Shown here piece by piece: positions 40,401-48,644 of a DNA stretch of 64,000 nucleotides. Under the pieces are notes generated by a model. That model was given only the letters and a program-made list of their open reading frames with translations, was not told the origin of the DNA and did not search any database. How positions within the stretch are numbered: position 1 is the stretch's first letter; each line of letters begins with the position of its first letter. Source of the DNA: Parelaphostrongylus tenuis (taxonomy: Eukaryota; Nematoda; Chromadorea; Rhabditida; Metastrongylidae); contig JAHQIW010000035.1 of the NCBI GenBank assembly GCA_019055375.1, positions 124,001 through 188,000 of the forward strand. The letters run 5' to 3'. The position numbers and the translations under genes were made by a program.

Positions 40401-41473
40401 CATAGTAGTTTTAGTAACCATCTGAAGCTGAGACTTGAGTCTACAGCACCACGTCGCCACTTTTTCAAAACATCCTTATATAATGGTGCGGCATCCAGAT
40501 TAAAATATTATGTTTCACATTCGCCTTTTGCCTTTACGCGTATAATTCGTTGGAAGCCGAAAAACATATCAATGTGTGGAGAAATTTCCGTAGTAATCTT
40601 AGTCAATCATTTTATCTGGAGTTTCTTTCAAAACAAAGAAAAACTTTCCAATTGAATAACAATATATCGATACTCGGTCTCGCCCCGCTTCCTGACACAA
40701 CCCCTTCTAGGGCCGTCGTCTTGTTGAATAGCCGCTAAGCAACCTGCCGAAATTATAAAACTCGGTCTTAATTTCCCTGTAGGCTATAGTTCCAGAAATT
40801 GGGCGCGTCGCTAGAATCAGATAAGATTGCGCTATCAGATGATATCTAATAACCCAAGGAAGGGCTCTGTCTGGCGAGGTTCAAAGCAAAGTCAAAAGAC
40901 CAAAAGAGGTCAAGGATCAAAAGAAATTTTTTAAAATCAAGCGCACTTTTGATTTCTTTAAAGCTCGCGCAATAGTTTGAGTACTACGATTTCAAGGTGG
41001 GAGTTTTTTCGAGGGAAATATAAGCGTCGAGGGAAATATAAGCGAGACAAGAGAAAAAGCACGTGGTTCTATGAAGCATGATATTATTTTGAATGTAACA
41101 GCGTCGTTAAGAGGTATTTTGAAAATCCGGCAATATAATGCTATAGCCTCAAATCTCAGTCTTCAAATAATTACATCAACCCTATGAAAAATTCCTCTCC
41201 AGCGAATGAGATCGGTTTTACATTTGTTCCCTCCTATTCAGGAAGAACATCTTCAAAGTTCTTGTTTATATTTTGATTTGTGATTTCTCGATATGCAGGT
41301 ACCACGATACGGGAGTCGTTGAAGCACGAGCTTGTCGTACACCACCATGTTCGTGCTCCGGATATGCGCCAAATCACGACGATACCAAATTCTGTCGGCA
41401 TATACGCACAAAACGTTTGCCGTTCAATATTGAGAAGTTAGTGGAACAAGCTACTCATTTTGACAAATTTTAG
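28439..41473 (+). CDS. Paired-box (PAI subdomain only) transcription factor, npax-like gene in three exons
   Basis: Proposed exons are 28439-28468, 32505-32663 and 41299-41473. Exons 2 and 3 read GRPYISGRPLLTCDRQKIV, HIAKQLGITHSCVSKVL and KKYHDTGVVEARACRTPPCS. This aligns with the N-terminal half of a Pax paired domain (NGRPLP, IVxLA, DISRQLxVSHGCVSKIL, RYYETG). The frame then ends at a stop after LVEQATHFDKF with no second paired subdomain or homeodomain, as in nematode npax proteins. Exon 2 ends AAGAA|GTAAGG and exon 3 starts after ATATGCAG with GTACCAC, so the AAG codon is rebuilt exactly across the 8.6-kb intron. The protein should bind DNA through the PAI helix-turn-helix in the nucleus. 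The frame at the start of exon 2 is problematic (see that exon). Introns contain hammerhead foldbacks, SINEs and RTE copy IV. Confidence 0.72.
28971..29009. repeat. TA microsatellite
   Basis: ATATATATTTATATACATATATATATATATA run adjoining the SINE copy at 29091-29310. Confidence 0.9.
29091..29310 (-). mobile_element. tRNA-derived SINE, copy 1
   Basis: Minus strand: a head GCGCATGTGGCGCAGTGG, TTAGAGG (A box) and TGATTCGATCTCGCGC (B box region), then TGGCTCACCAAGCCATCCAT, TAAATTGGTACCAG, and a tail CATTGTAAAGACCAGATGTG, CATTCAATCACCTC. The same head, middle and tail occur at 39022-39226 and 40035-40200. A Pol III promoter head, an unrelated body and a shared 3' end define a SINE. It would rely on an autonomous LINE for movement; the RTE is the obvious candidate but I see no shared 3' tail. 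Confidence 0.75.
29312..29392. repeat. TA-rich microsatellite
   Basis: TATATATA tracts with short interruptions directly at the head side of the SINE. Confidence 0.9.
29850..29900 (-). ncRNA. Type-I hammerhead ribozyme with intact core
   Basis: Minus strand: stem I GGGTGGTA, CTGATGA (29887-29893 reversed), stem II ATCC-CAAT-AGGAC, GAA, stem III ACAGGCGCTTGT, A17, then GACCACTAG. Stem I pairs GTGGT with ACCAC. The outermost stem II pair is an A-C mismatch. The CTGATGAxTCCCAATAGGAC order closely resembles the well-known Schistosoma hammerhead. Cleavage predicted after GTA at 29858 (complement). Confidence 0.75.
30119..30175 (+). ncRNA. Hammerhead ribozyme with one core change
   Basis: GGGTGGCA, CCGATGA, stem II GTCC-CAATA-GGGC, GAA, ACAGGCCCCTGT, A17, TACCACTAG. 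U4 is C, and stem II and the palindrome each carry one change. Stem I (GGTGG with CCACT) is good. Probably inactive or weak. Confidence 0.65.
30211..31292. other. Intronic region without recognised features
   Basis: Within the proposed first intron of the paired-box gene. A plus-strand frame at 31075-31317 has no motif. Nothing supported. Confidence 0.4.
31293..31698. mobile_element. Long foldback element with hammerhead-like motifs
   Basis: The arms 31293-31485 and about 31505-31698 are inverted copies, diverged at scattered sites (for example GGTGTTAAATCC against GGATTTAACACC, and AACGGTAATCACATAGG against CCTATGTGATTACCGTT). The spacer is a short T-rich stretch. Each arm contains the GAAACGT-type motif: minus strand at 31365-31400 ATGACGA, AGGCGACCTGCC, GAAACGTTAGC; plus strand at 31593-31625 TTGACGA, AAGCGACCTGCC, GAGACATTAGC. 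Both have lost C3 and the second has GAGA, so cleavage is unlikely. No coding frame. Confidence 0.75.
31699..32504. other. Intronic region, end of paired-box intron 1
   Basis: Frames here are short and on both strands; none is recognised. The 3' end (TTTTTTCTTTC...ATATCAG) is a plausible intron terminus for exon 2 at 32505. Confidence 0.45.
32505..32663 (+). CDS. Paired-domain exon of the npax-like gene
   Basis: Encodes most of the PAI subdomain: GRPYISGRPLL (beta-turn region), RQKIVQLFGTGMKK (helix 1), IHIAKQLGIT (helix 2), HSCVSKVLKK (recognition helix), ending at a GTAAGG donor. Just upstream, the exon also encodes SRNRYG in a different frame. NRYG-RPYISGRPL would align residue for residue with the conserved NQLGGVFVNGRPL, so an extra base (one of GGGCC at 32520-32524) appears to break the frame. 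Alternatively a poor acceptor (TTTTGAG, ending 32493) would give an open but unconserved start HHISLVIAT. It may therefore be a sequencing indel, a pseudogene, or unusual splicing. Confidence 0.8.
32664..32984. other. Start of intron 2 of the paired-box gene
   Basis: Plain AT-rich intron sequence after the donor GTAAGG. Nothing else seen. Confidence 0.5.
32985..33660. repeat. Nested inverted and direct repeats
   Basis: Three copies of a block containing GTCTAGTACTAGAG or a variant plus GAGGTCTCA lie at about 32985-33080 (inverted), 33258-33380 and 33540-33660. A second block around AGTGAAATGATCAC and AGTGATTGATTGTCGATT lies at 33147-33207 and inverted at 33420-33487. The order A', B, A, B', A looks like a foldback with an extra copy in its loop. 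It has no protein frame and no hammerhead that I can see. Confidence 0.65.
33661..34689. other. Intronic region without recognised features
   Basis: Short frames only; the minus-strand frame at 33641-33856 overlaps the repeat above. Nothing supported. Confidence 0.4.
34778..34789. repeat. Target-site duplication, left copy (element B)
   Basis: AAAAACGATCTG recurs at 35213-35224, exactly bounding element B inside RTE copy IV. Confidence 0.88.
34848..34890 (-). ncRNA. Type-I hammerhead ribozyme, left arm of element B, intact
   Basis: Minus strand: GCCCGA, CTGACGA, GATC-GCAA-GATC, GAA, ACACGTGT, A17, TCGGGC. Stem I (6 bp) and stem II (4 bp with a GCAA tetraloop) are perfect, all core bases are present, and the cleavage triplet is GTA. 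Stem III is the palindrome ACACGTGT: only two pairs with a four-base loop within one molecule, or eight pairs between two. Confidence 0.87.
35058..35100 (+). ncRNA. Type-I hammerhead ribozyme, right arm of element B, intact
   Basis: GCCCGA (35058-35063), CTGACGA (35064-35070), stem II GATC/GATC (35071-35082), GAA (35083-35085), ACACGTGT (35086-35093), A17 (35094), TCGGGC (35095-35100). Identical core to the left-arm ribozyme but on the other strand, so a transcript of either strand carries one functional-looking ribozyme. Confidence 0.88.
37187..38051. mobile_element. Long-TIR non-autonomous element, copy M1
   Basis: Ends carry inverted repeats of about 100-150 bases: left GACAAATGAATATTCGACCT, then CATTCGCTGG, CATAGGAGCGTTAGAAATCA; right, reading inward, the complement of AATGAGGTCAAATATCC. 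Just inside are ACAGCCCTACATGGC and, at the other end, CGCCGTTATAAAAGGGTGTT. The same ends and similar length recur at 40354-41233, 48645-49500 and 62216-62976. The middle is GC-rich in places (GAGGGGACGGGG). No transposase frame, so a MITE-like DNA element is the likely class. No target duplication identified. Confidence 0.65.
38052..39021. other. Intronic region without recognised features
   Basis: Part of intron 2 of the paired-box gene. A GC-rich stretch at 38580-38670 resembles the middle of the long-TIR elements. Frames at 38482-38682 (-) and 38742-39014 (-) have no motif. Confidence 0.4.
39022..39226 (+). mobile_element. tRNA-derived SINE, copy 2
   Basis: Head GCGCATGTGGCGCAGTGGTT, AGAGGCTC and a B-box region GATCGATGGTTTGTCTCGC, then TATGGCTCACCAAGCTCCCC, TTAAATTGCTACTAG and the tail CATTGCAAAGACCAGATATG, CATTCAATCAC. 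Same orientation as the gene, in its second intron. It is the clearest match to the minus-strand copy at 29091-29310. Confidence 0.78.
40035..40200 (+). mobile_element. tRNA-derived SINE, copy 3 (diverged)
   Basis: GCGCCCAGCAGTGGACTGAG (A box region), GTCGGTGGTTCGATTGCGTG (B box region), CTTACCAAGCTCTCATATTC, and the tail GATTGTGAAAGCCAGATATG, CATTCATTCGCCTC. Older than copy 2. Confidence 0.7.
40354..41233. mobile_element. Long-TIR non-autonomous element, copy M2
   Basis: Left end ACAAATGAAAAACTGATATC, ATTCGCTGGAG, TTTTCATAGTAG; right end TATGAAAAATTCCTCTCCAG, CGAATGAGATCGG, CATTTGTTCC. The interior has CAAAACATCCTTATATAATG near the left and ACAGCGTCGTTAAGAGG near the right. A 19-base unit with GAGGGAAATATAAGCG is tandemly duplicated at 41011-41046. 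It lies just 65 bases upstream of the last exon of the paired-box gene. Confidence 0.68.
41299..41473 (+). CDS. Terminal exon of the npax-like gene
   Basis: Starts after the acceptor TCTCGATATGCAG. It completes the lysine codon and reads YHDTGVVEARACRT, matching the end of the PAI subdomain (RYYETGSIRP), then a cysteine-rich tail PPCSCSGYAPNHDDTKFCRH and KRLPFNIEKLVEQATHFDKF to TAG at 41471. The cysteine and histidine spacing (CxC, then CRH) could be a small metal site, but this is speculative. No second paired subdomain follows. Confidence 0.75.
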
Positions 41474-41710
41474 CCCATGAATGACACTACATAGACTTAA
41501 ATGTAGACTATTTTCAACTACGTGTTTTACCTCGAAGGCTTCCCCTTGTCCACTTTTGGCATGCCATCGAATGCCCCTCAACCACAGATGTTGGGTCAGA
41601 CGTGATAAGTATAAATTTCTCTCAGCACTTGATAATGTAGAAAAACACACAGATGATCATAGTGACGTGCCGCATAGCAGCTTCACCAAGTCATAGCAAA
41701 GGCCTTCATA

Positions 41711-41716
41711 AATAAA
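41711..41716 (+). terminator. Possible polyadenylation signal of the npax-like gene
   Basis: AATAAA 238 bases after the stop codon at 41473; the first clear match downstream. Confidence 0.4.
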
Positions 41717-43020
41717 TTTAACCATGGTCATAGTATCATCCACTGGCTATTTGATTAAGCGCAACCATTCCCTATTTGTTCTTGCCTAGCGATTGCTCTT
41801 CAATCTAGTATCGCCCTGAACAATATGTGAACAATATGCTCTTCTAAAGTATTTTCAAAATGTTTAGTGGTACAAAATCCTGTAATATTCTATTATGCGT
41901 TTGCCAGTAGTGATCCATCGCGTTTTCATCAATGTACCTAAAAGCTGAGACTGCAATCTTATCCTGCATATCTCGTTTAGGGTTTCAGAAGCTTATCTCA
42001 AGACAGAAAGATATTGTAAACTAGCAAACATGGTTCAGACATCAAATATTCCTTGCATTTTTCACTTTATTACCAATTATCTCCTCACAATAATGCTTTC
42101 ATAAACTTGCATGGATCTCTCTAGCAGGGCTCAACCTAGTAGCGTCCTTTCATACGTGCACTCCAAATAAGTCCTACAGTCATTCAGCTTACACAATGAT
42201 GGTACCACCAACGTTTATACAAGTATTAGATTGTTGCTCATTATAGAAATCTACTCTGTGTTTGTGTCACACCATTTTTCACGCGATGCTTTTGAGAATG
42301 ACGATAAATTAGTTCTTCAAGGCGCTATCGATTTGATGGTCCACATGCTTTAGCTCAATGATGTTTTTGGACAAAGTGGCCAAAATTTGGTTTCAGGCTA
42401 CATATTCTGTAAAGTCCTTTGATTGAATGCTTATATTTTGAAGAATCTTAACTACTACATAGCGCCTCTCTATCCAAGTAATTAAAGGTTATCCTCGCTG
42501 AAGTAGGTCGTATATTACGTACTTTGAACTACCCTTGTAAGTTTCACAACTGCCTAGATATGATCACTGTGCAGAAGACACTCAGAAGTCTTCTTTAAAT
42601 TATAAATATCTCCTGTACAACGTTCTATTCGAGATGACGTGGTTAAACAGGGGATGGAAGACAGAGATTTCGTGACAGCTGCTGATATGATGTTCCTCCT
42701 TTATTGTATACCAACAGCGTTCTGATCATTTACAAGCATACATGTACCAATTGTATGTACCACACGTCAAAGTTTGATTATCTTGTACAATCGGCTCTAT
42801 AGATATTTAGGATTCCGCCTCTATTGATATCAGGTGCTGTGTAGTCCTGTTTTTTTGTCGCAGCAGAGCTTTTTACTCCATTTATAGGCCAACATCACAG
42901 TTATCTATGCTAATCTCTTCAACACTATACAAAAAAAACGTCTTATCATATTTTTCACGTCTCCTAGTTTTCAATCAACAGGGTCTAATGACTAGATCAT
43001 ATCTTCCCGGATACTCTTAC
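41717..43020. other. Region without recognised features
   Basis: AT-rich, short frames only. Nothing supported. Confidence 0.4.
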
Positions 43021-43180
43021 ACCTCTATATTGGCTAAAGACGAAGCGTCTCCCCGACCGACGAGGTTGCAAGGTCGAAGCACGTGTATCGGGCTGTACAA
43101 GAGCCCATAGAAGACCACATAACATATTGACTCAAGTGATAATCGTAAGATATATTGAAGTAGATGAAAATTTTTTCACT
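43021..43180 (+). repeat. Half of a hammerhead foldback (element D)
   Basis: CGACCGACGAGGTTGCAAGG, TCGAAGCACGTGTATCGGGC, CTGTACAAGAGCCCATAG, AAGACCACATAACATATTGA, GTGATAATCGTAAG. This matches the right arms of elements A to C. The ribozyme at 43051-43093 has stem I CCCGA/TCGGG intact, but U4 is C (CCGACGA) and GAAA is GAAG. No left arm is visible. Confidence 0.62.
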
Positions 43181-45367
43181 CACGTTTTTCATGTGAAACA
43201 AGGATTACTAATTAACAGGGGAAACGTTCAGCATACTTTGTGTCTACAACGGTAAGCAAAGAGATTGGCTTGCAGATGCTATTGTCGACTTCGTCTTTAT
43301 ACCTGCCGTTTGAAAAGGCCCTTCGCTCAAAGACGATTCATGTACTCTTGGATTAAAAAATACCAAGGTTGTTGTGATATGATGGCGCAGTGCATGATAA
43401 TATCATGGAGTTGTACAATCTCCTATTTCACTCATTTCACTTTGTTATACAGCTTCCACTCAAACTGCTTCACACGCTTATCGTAACTATTTGCGCTATT
43501 ACACTTTAGCGCATTAATGATCGGACTTCAGAGTGTTTCTTTTCACTGTGCGGATCCCAATACTTCTAGCATTCAGTTCGTTTCTTCGTTCTTCGTCTTC
43601 TTCTTAGATGTCTTAGAATACTGGTTGAGCATGTGTCCTTGTAATCTCGAGAACACCTTAGCTGTAGCGTTTCATAGGGCCTTCGGTGTTGACTGGTGGA
43701 GAGTGTTGGAGTGGGGGACGGGGGAAGGCGGGTGGAGTTTAGCCCTAGAGCTCCGAAACGAGCATCACAACCAATCGACCACGGCTCCTCTTGTGCTATT
43801 GAATTCGTCTCATAATGATTGAACTGATAACATGCATTTCCTGTATAAATGTCCAGTCTAAAATTCATGAAGAAATTCTGTAAGAATTACTGTCAGCGAA
43901 TTCGAAGTACAAATCTCCATGGAACATTTTATCAAAACATGCATTCAGAAGAATTTCATGGCTTCCAGGTCATTTTTTTCGTGAAGCTGCACTATCGGAG
44001 TTGCTGATTTTGATATTGAGACATCTTGTTACCATTTTTCTTGCGCCAGTCGTCAATCAGAATTTCTTAAGAACATTTTTCAGTTCCAATGTATGGGTCA
44101 TCGGTGAAGAAAAAATACATGTTATTGATAGGTTTTTAAGGGATTGCTTTTCAAAAATTATAAAACACATTGGAGCAAAACATTTCTAATTGTCTAGTAC
44201 AATACTTTCATACTCTATAAAGCAAATGCTTCAGCATTTTGCGGACTGATGCTGGTTCCGTGGTGTATTTCTCTAAGTCAGTAAAGAGTCAAAGTTGAGC
44301 TATCTTTCCTTCTGGAGTCATCTTCGATTCTAAGGTACTGCATTGCAATTCGTGAATGTGATCGAGTGCCTTTCGTTGAGGTATTGGGACAATTTCTCTT
44401 TTTTGGTATTATATCGTTGTTTATCTACCTAGGGTAAGGTGTCATGTATAATTTGTGATTTACAATTGTGTCATAGTTTATGTTATTTTTCACTGGTCGT
44501 CATAAAATATTTGAAAAACAGTATATGTCATGAAACCAAACACAGTTCAAATAGCCCCAGAGGTGTCAGTTTTTTTGTAACGGCAAAACAATGCAGAACA
44601 TATGACACACAGGATATACTCATTTTTTCTAACTTATAAAAAAATTCCAACAGCCATATGTATATGTGTACGTTCTTAATATGCCAAGATTGCTCACTCT
44701 CTACCGGTCCTTCCCACAAAGCACAAGCAGTCCTCCACACTCCAAGTACACAGAGGATGCTTTTATTTTATAGCCATAGGCAGACTGTTCTTACGTAGGC
44801 TTCAAGAAAAGCTGCAACTGGGAGAAAACGTTCACGAAATTCTAAGTATTATGGAGGGAGGATGGAATGCCGTTGTCCTACTGGTTTGACGAAAGAAAAA
44901 ATTTCATCTACGAAATCTTTCACTTATGTTGCCATCTAATATCAACTGACAAGTATTTACATGAAATTGAAGTAATAACAAAATCTATAGCATGGCTGAA
45001 TTTCCATCAAATGTTTCGGTATCCTAATAAAAATTCCTTAGCAAAAATAGCATTTACCCCGGAATTTTATATATGATCTTTAGGATACTATCCAAACATG
45101 GCGGCAAAATGGCCTGGCCCCCATGTCCTCATAAGGCCAGAACGACCACTACGTCTTGTTGGCCATGCACGCCTTAGCACTGTTGCTTTTGTCCATTTAG
45201 TAGATATATGATGACATCTGTGCTAGGACACACACTATTTTTTAGCAATAGTCACGCGATGATCCAAGTGCCCATTCATAGACTTTGTGATTTCCAGGTT
45301 GCTTTGTGAACGCATGTAAATTCAATAAAATCGTTATAGAGGCGAATTTTGAGACATCATTTGCGTA
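43181..45367. other. Long region without recognised genes
   Basis: A GC-rich block at 43690-43740 resembles the middle of the long-TIR elements. Overlapping frames at 43517-43822 (+) and 43566-43868 (-) are probably repeat-derived. The frame at 44867-45076 (+) has coding-like composition (PLSYWFDERKNFIYEIFHL) but no splice or start context. Confidence 0.4.
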
Positions 45368-45577
45368 TCATTCATACCAATTTGAAGTTATATTATTTAG
45401 AAGCTTTTTATTCAACCATCCAGACGGAGTGTATTGTTTTGCACACCACGGACGACTAATATGACTTTTTGAAAATTTATCAAAAGCCTTTAAGCGCTCT
45501 TTTAACACTTTTTCCATTCTTTGAATCGATGATTCAATGGAAATGTCGAGAGTTGAGTTTGTCGCACTAGAAGTCAT
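45368..45577 (-). CDS. Candidate exon of an unidentified gene
   Basis: The minus-strand frame opens MTSSATNSTLDISIESSIQR, continues with a charged helix-like stretch MEKVLKERLKAFDKFSKSHI, then RPWCAKQYTPSGWLNKKLL. TTATCAG lies two bases before the ATG and could be an SL trans-splice or cis acceptor. A donor-like TTG|GTATGA is near the end. The composition is protein-like and includes a potential coiled coil. I do not recognise the family and found no downstream exon. Confidence 0.4.
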   Translation of the reverse strand: MTSSATNSTLDISIESSIQRMEKVLKERLKAFDKFSKSHISRPWCAKQYTPSGWLNKKLLNNITSNWYE

Positions 45578-45591
45578 TACTGATAACTTAC

Positions 45592-45648
45592 ATCGATATC
45601 AGTTAGAATGCCATGGCCAGCAAGCAGCAATAGTGTGATTTGTTCATT
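45592..45648 (-). CDS. Small exon-like segment next to 45368-45577
   Basis: Between a good acceptor (CTTTTCAG) and a perfect donor (GTAAGT) the minus strand encodes NEQITLLLLAGHGILTDID in phase 0. The donor is only 14 bases before the ATG of the neighbouring frame, too close for an ordinary intron, so the two segments cannot both be exons of one simple transcript. It may belong to a different isoform or be chance. Confidence 0.3.
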
Positions 45649-45924
45649 CTGAAAAGTATTAATTCAACGCGAATAGTCTGCGAAACTTCTTGAACTTTCA
45701 GTTTGCACAAGATTTACATTGATGTTTATTCAGCTAACTATTCGATGTTCGAATAAGCATTATTATTAACATGGTTTCTAATCGTACAGAACTAAAACAA
45801 TAATGCAATCTGTACTAGAATGAGAAGAAAAATGCCGCGGTGGCCAGGAAATTACTTAAGATTACCTGGATGGGTTTTATACATGTCGAAAGACACAGCG
45901 GAAGTTGTTATAATGCAATTCACT

Positions 45925-45975
45925 TGAGCAGCTGACGTTTCGAAGGATCTTACCTTATTCAAGAGCTTGCGGTGA
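45925..45975 (-). ncRNA. Decayed hammerhead-like motif, GAAACGT class
   Basis: Minus strand CTCTTGAATA, stem II AAGG-TAAGAT-CCTT, CGAAACGTCAGC. Stem II and GAAAC are good; the CTGANGA box is changed to TTGAATA. Confidence 0.4.
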
Positions 45976-48099
45976 CTAGGTTGTCTACAACATAGTCAGC
46001 CAGACACCCCCATAACCCATATGGAATAAGCCACACAAATGAGGTTTTTAGTGCACTCAAAACAAAGCAATTTTTCCAAAGATTCACCGCTTCCTGTGAG
46101 TCCTCCATGGAGTCTTCCACGCGGAGATCAACTGCCCAGATTTTACCTGAGATGTCAACGCGGATTTCATATCAAAATATCGACTTATTACACTGTGTTG
46201 AATCACGCGGATAACAAGTTATTCCCCATTGCGACACATGTTTCAGATTCATGGAATTTGTCCGAAATACTTTGATGACCTTTCGCTCTGAAGTTTTATC
46301 TTTCTGTGTAGGATTAATAACTTGTATGTCGTAAATCGTTCCCACTTATACATGAATAAGTTATCCCAATCGTGATATCGTGTCCTGTGCTGGTACACGA
46401 TGATTAGAGGCTTTTCACTGAACGACATTTTTCTTAGACCTTTAGCAGTGGATCAACAGCTCAAGTTTGTGCAAATTCAGTAGTAATGTTTGTTTATTAT
46501 TAAGCACTTTTTATTGAGACGTAACAGCAAAAATGAAATTATGTTCACACTCGGTTTGCTTTATTTGCTCCGCTGGGTCTTATGAGCAGCCTTTCGATGA
46601 ATTTTTAATAATCATTCGATAGTTCAAGTGATGCCGATTTCAAATTTGGAAGTGGATTTTCACGAGGCCTCTATAGAGAGCCATAAGGACGAAAGAAGAT
46701 TGCGAAGTAGTCAATTCGTCGCTTTCAATACATAATGGGTCCGCTGATGCTTATAAATAAAGATCACTTGTTAGAGGCTTTTTTTCTTCGACAAAGAAAA
46801 TTTTTATAAGGATATTTTTAGTAGAAAGAAAGATTACGTGTCAAAGAGCCCCCTATGCTCTCAATAGATTGCGTGCAACTTCGCGACCTTTTGATTTTTT
46901 GATAAGATTTTTGCAATGAAACAGCATGATTTTGGTATTGTTCAATTACTCATTTTGCTGCGAACATTTTGGTACAGAGCTAGCCAATACTTGCTTTGAG
47001 ATGGAGCTGTCTTCGTAATAAATTCACTTGCTATTCATGCACGAATGGCGCGTAGAGGAAATGCTAGTGCGGGCGCGCGCTCAAGATTAATGGAGCTTAG
47101 GGTCATGATACGGTTGCATCAAGGACGGTAATCTACCCAAGGTATTGCTCTCTTATCCGCAAAGTGGCACGAAGTTTATAGAGATCGATGGAGAGTACTT
47201 TGATTTTCAGTTTTGTCTTTTATTCGAAAACAAAGTAAATAATCTTGTTATGAAAGTCATGTTGGAAAAACGAAACGACATGAACTTTTTACAAAACTTA
47301 TTATGAAGAAAAGCACATCTCGGACTATAGATTTATTTTCAGCTGTTATTGAACAGTTTTTTCTTACTTGGTCTATGTTTTTGTGGTCGTTAAATGGCTT
47401 AAAAATGCTGATTTCAATATCGAACTTGTTCTGTGGAATACTTCTATATTGTGCTCTTCTGACGAAAAGAAGATAACGTTTTGTCCAGTGTATTAGCCAA
47501 TGGTTGAATATCATATCAAGCTATGTTGGTAGTTGAATAGTAAAATTAAGAGAATCGGAACAATTAAACGTTTTGAAAAAATAGCATCTTGCCAGGATTT
47601 CTTGTGAAAAATCGCTTTGCGTCCCAACATTCCGTATTTTTCAATAGGAGAACGATATCTTTTGGAAGTAATGACACTTCCAACTCATATTACCCATTCT
47701 TATTGCCTGCTATATAAGAGTGAGACCGCCATCCTTACTCATCATTCCTTCGATAGTCATAGATATCTCTGTTCTAAAATCAGCTCTCAAATATCAGACA
47801 TGTATAGTTTTGTAGGAGTCATTGGCTTCTTGCACCTGAGCCTTATGTTTCTTGGAACACCTCACATCTCATCAAAGAATGGAAGAGAACTCTGGATGAT
47901 GGAATCTTCTACGACCACTCAGCGATTATCCTTTCATCAGTGTCTTAGTGATGTAGTCGGACACATTACAGTACAATATCGGTAGGAGTTTTGAAAATTG
48001 TTGCTTCTTTGAAGCTAAGACAGATCAAAGCGACTCGCAATTTCCTCAGGCGACCGCTCTCAAAGAAGCACCTTCGAAGACAGTGAATGCTGTGTGACA
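45976..48099. other. Long region without recognised genes
   Basis: The longest frame (47617-47985, +, 122 residues) shows no motif, no clear acceptor or trans-splice site, and unusual composition; I leave it uncalled. Parts of 46580-47000 resemble long-TIR element sequence weakly. Nothing else supported. Confidence 0.4.
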
Positions 48100-48139
48100 G
48101 CAAAGATAATGATATAGCATGTTTTGAGCCGTTAAGGGG

Positions 48140-48195
48140 TAAGCACTAGATAGGCGCCTGTATCGTCTCTGCGTGGACTCCTTAGTAGCACAGTC
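48140..48195 (-). ncRNA. Decayed hammerhead, left arm
   Basis: Minus strand GTGCTA, CTAAGGA, GTCC...GAGAC, GATACAGGCGCCTATC. The core has G5 to A and GAAA to GATA. Inactive. Confidence 0.6.
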
Positions 48196-48359
48196 CTTCG
48201 TTTGAGCCAATCCCTTGAGGCTATACTCCACCTATGAAGGAGTCGACGCCGAGTAATAAATCACCGGAAGTCAGGTATTAGAATTCCCCTAATTTACTGA
48301 TTTATTACTCGAAGTCGTATACTTCATAGACGAGCCTTAAGGGATCGGCTGAACTGAAG

Positions 48360-48420
48360 GACTGTGCTACTGAGGAGTCCAGGTAGGACGAAACAGGCGC
48401 CTGTCTATCATTTAGACTTC
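48360..48420 (+). ncRNA. Type-I hammerhead ribozyme with intact core, right arm
   Basis: CTGAGGA (48370-48376), stem II GTCC-AGGTA-GGAC (48377-48389), GAA (48390-48392), stem III ACAGGCGCCTGT (48393-48404), C17 (48405), cleavage triplet GTC. Every core base is present, and stem II and the 12-base palindrome are perfect. Stem I (GTGCTA with TATCAT) is weaker, with a mismatch. Confidence 0.78.
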
Positions 48421-48644
48421 AACGGCTCAAAACATGTTATATCGTCAGAGCATTATTGTTTTGAGCGGGGTGTATAAAAGCGGTGGAATAGAGAGGTATG
48501 GCAGTAAAGATTACTAAAATTATGAAGTGTCTACGAAGCTTTCCTAATACTTCTGTGACTTTTTCTACAGAGACTTTTATAGAGCAAAAGTATTCGAGTA
48601 CTTTTCACACATGTGATCTATAAATGGTTTCCTCTCTGTTATAA

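Larger units (their letters stand above)
48100..48500. mobile_element. Hammerhead-bearing foldback, CAGGCGCCTG class, copy 2
   Basis: The left arm (48100-48270) and right arm (48285-48500) are inverted copies sharing CATGTTTTGAGCCGTTAA, TAGGCGCCTGTA and CACAGTCCTTCG. They meet at GAGTAATAAATC...GATTTATTACTC. The right arm ends in the same ATTGTTTTGAGCGGGGTGTA, AAAGCGG tail as copy 1 at 29769-30210. One hammerhead lies on each arm, on opposite strands. No coding frame. Confidence 0.74.

Noticed and set aside
47617..47985. 122-residue plus-strand open frame
   Set aside because: Long for the region but with no motif, no acceptor or trans-splice site and no homology I recognise; length alone is not enough in 64 kb.
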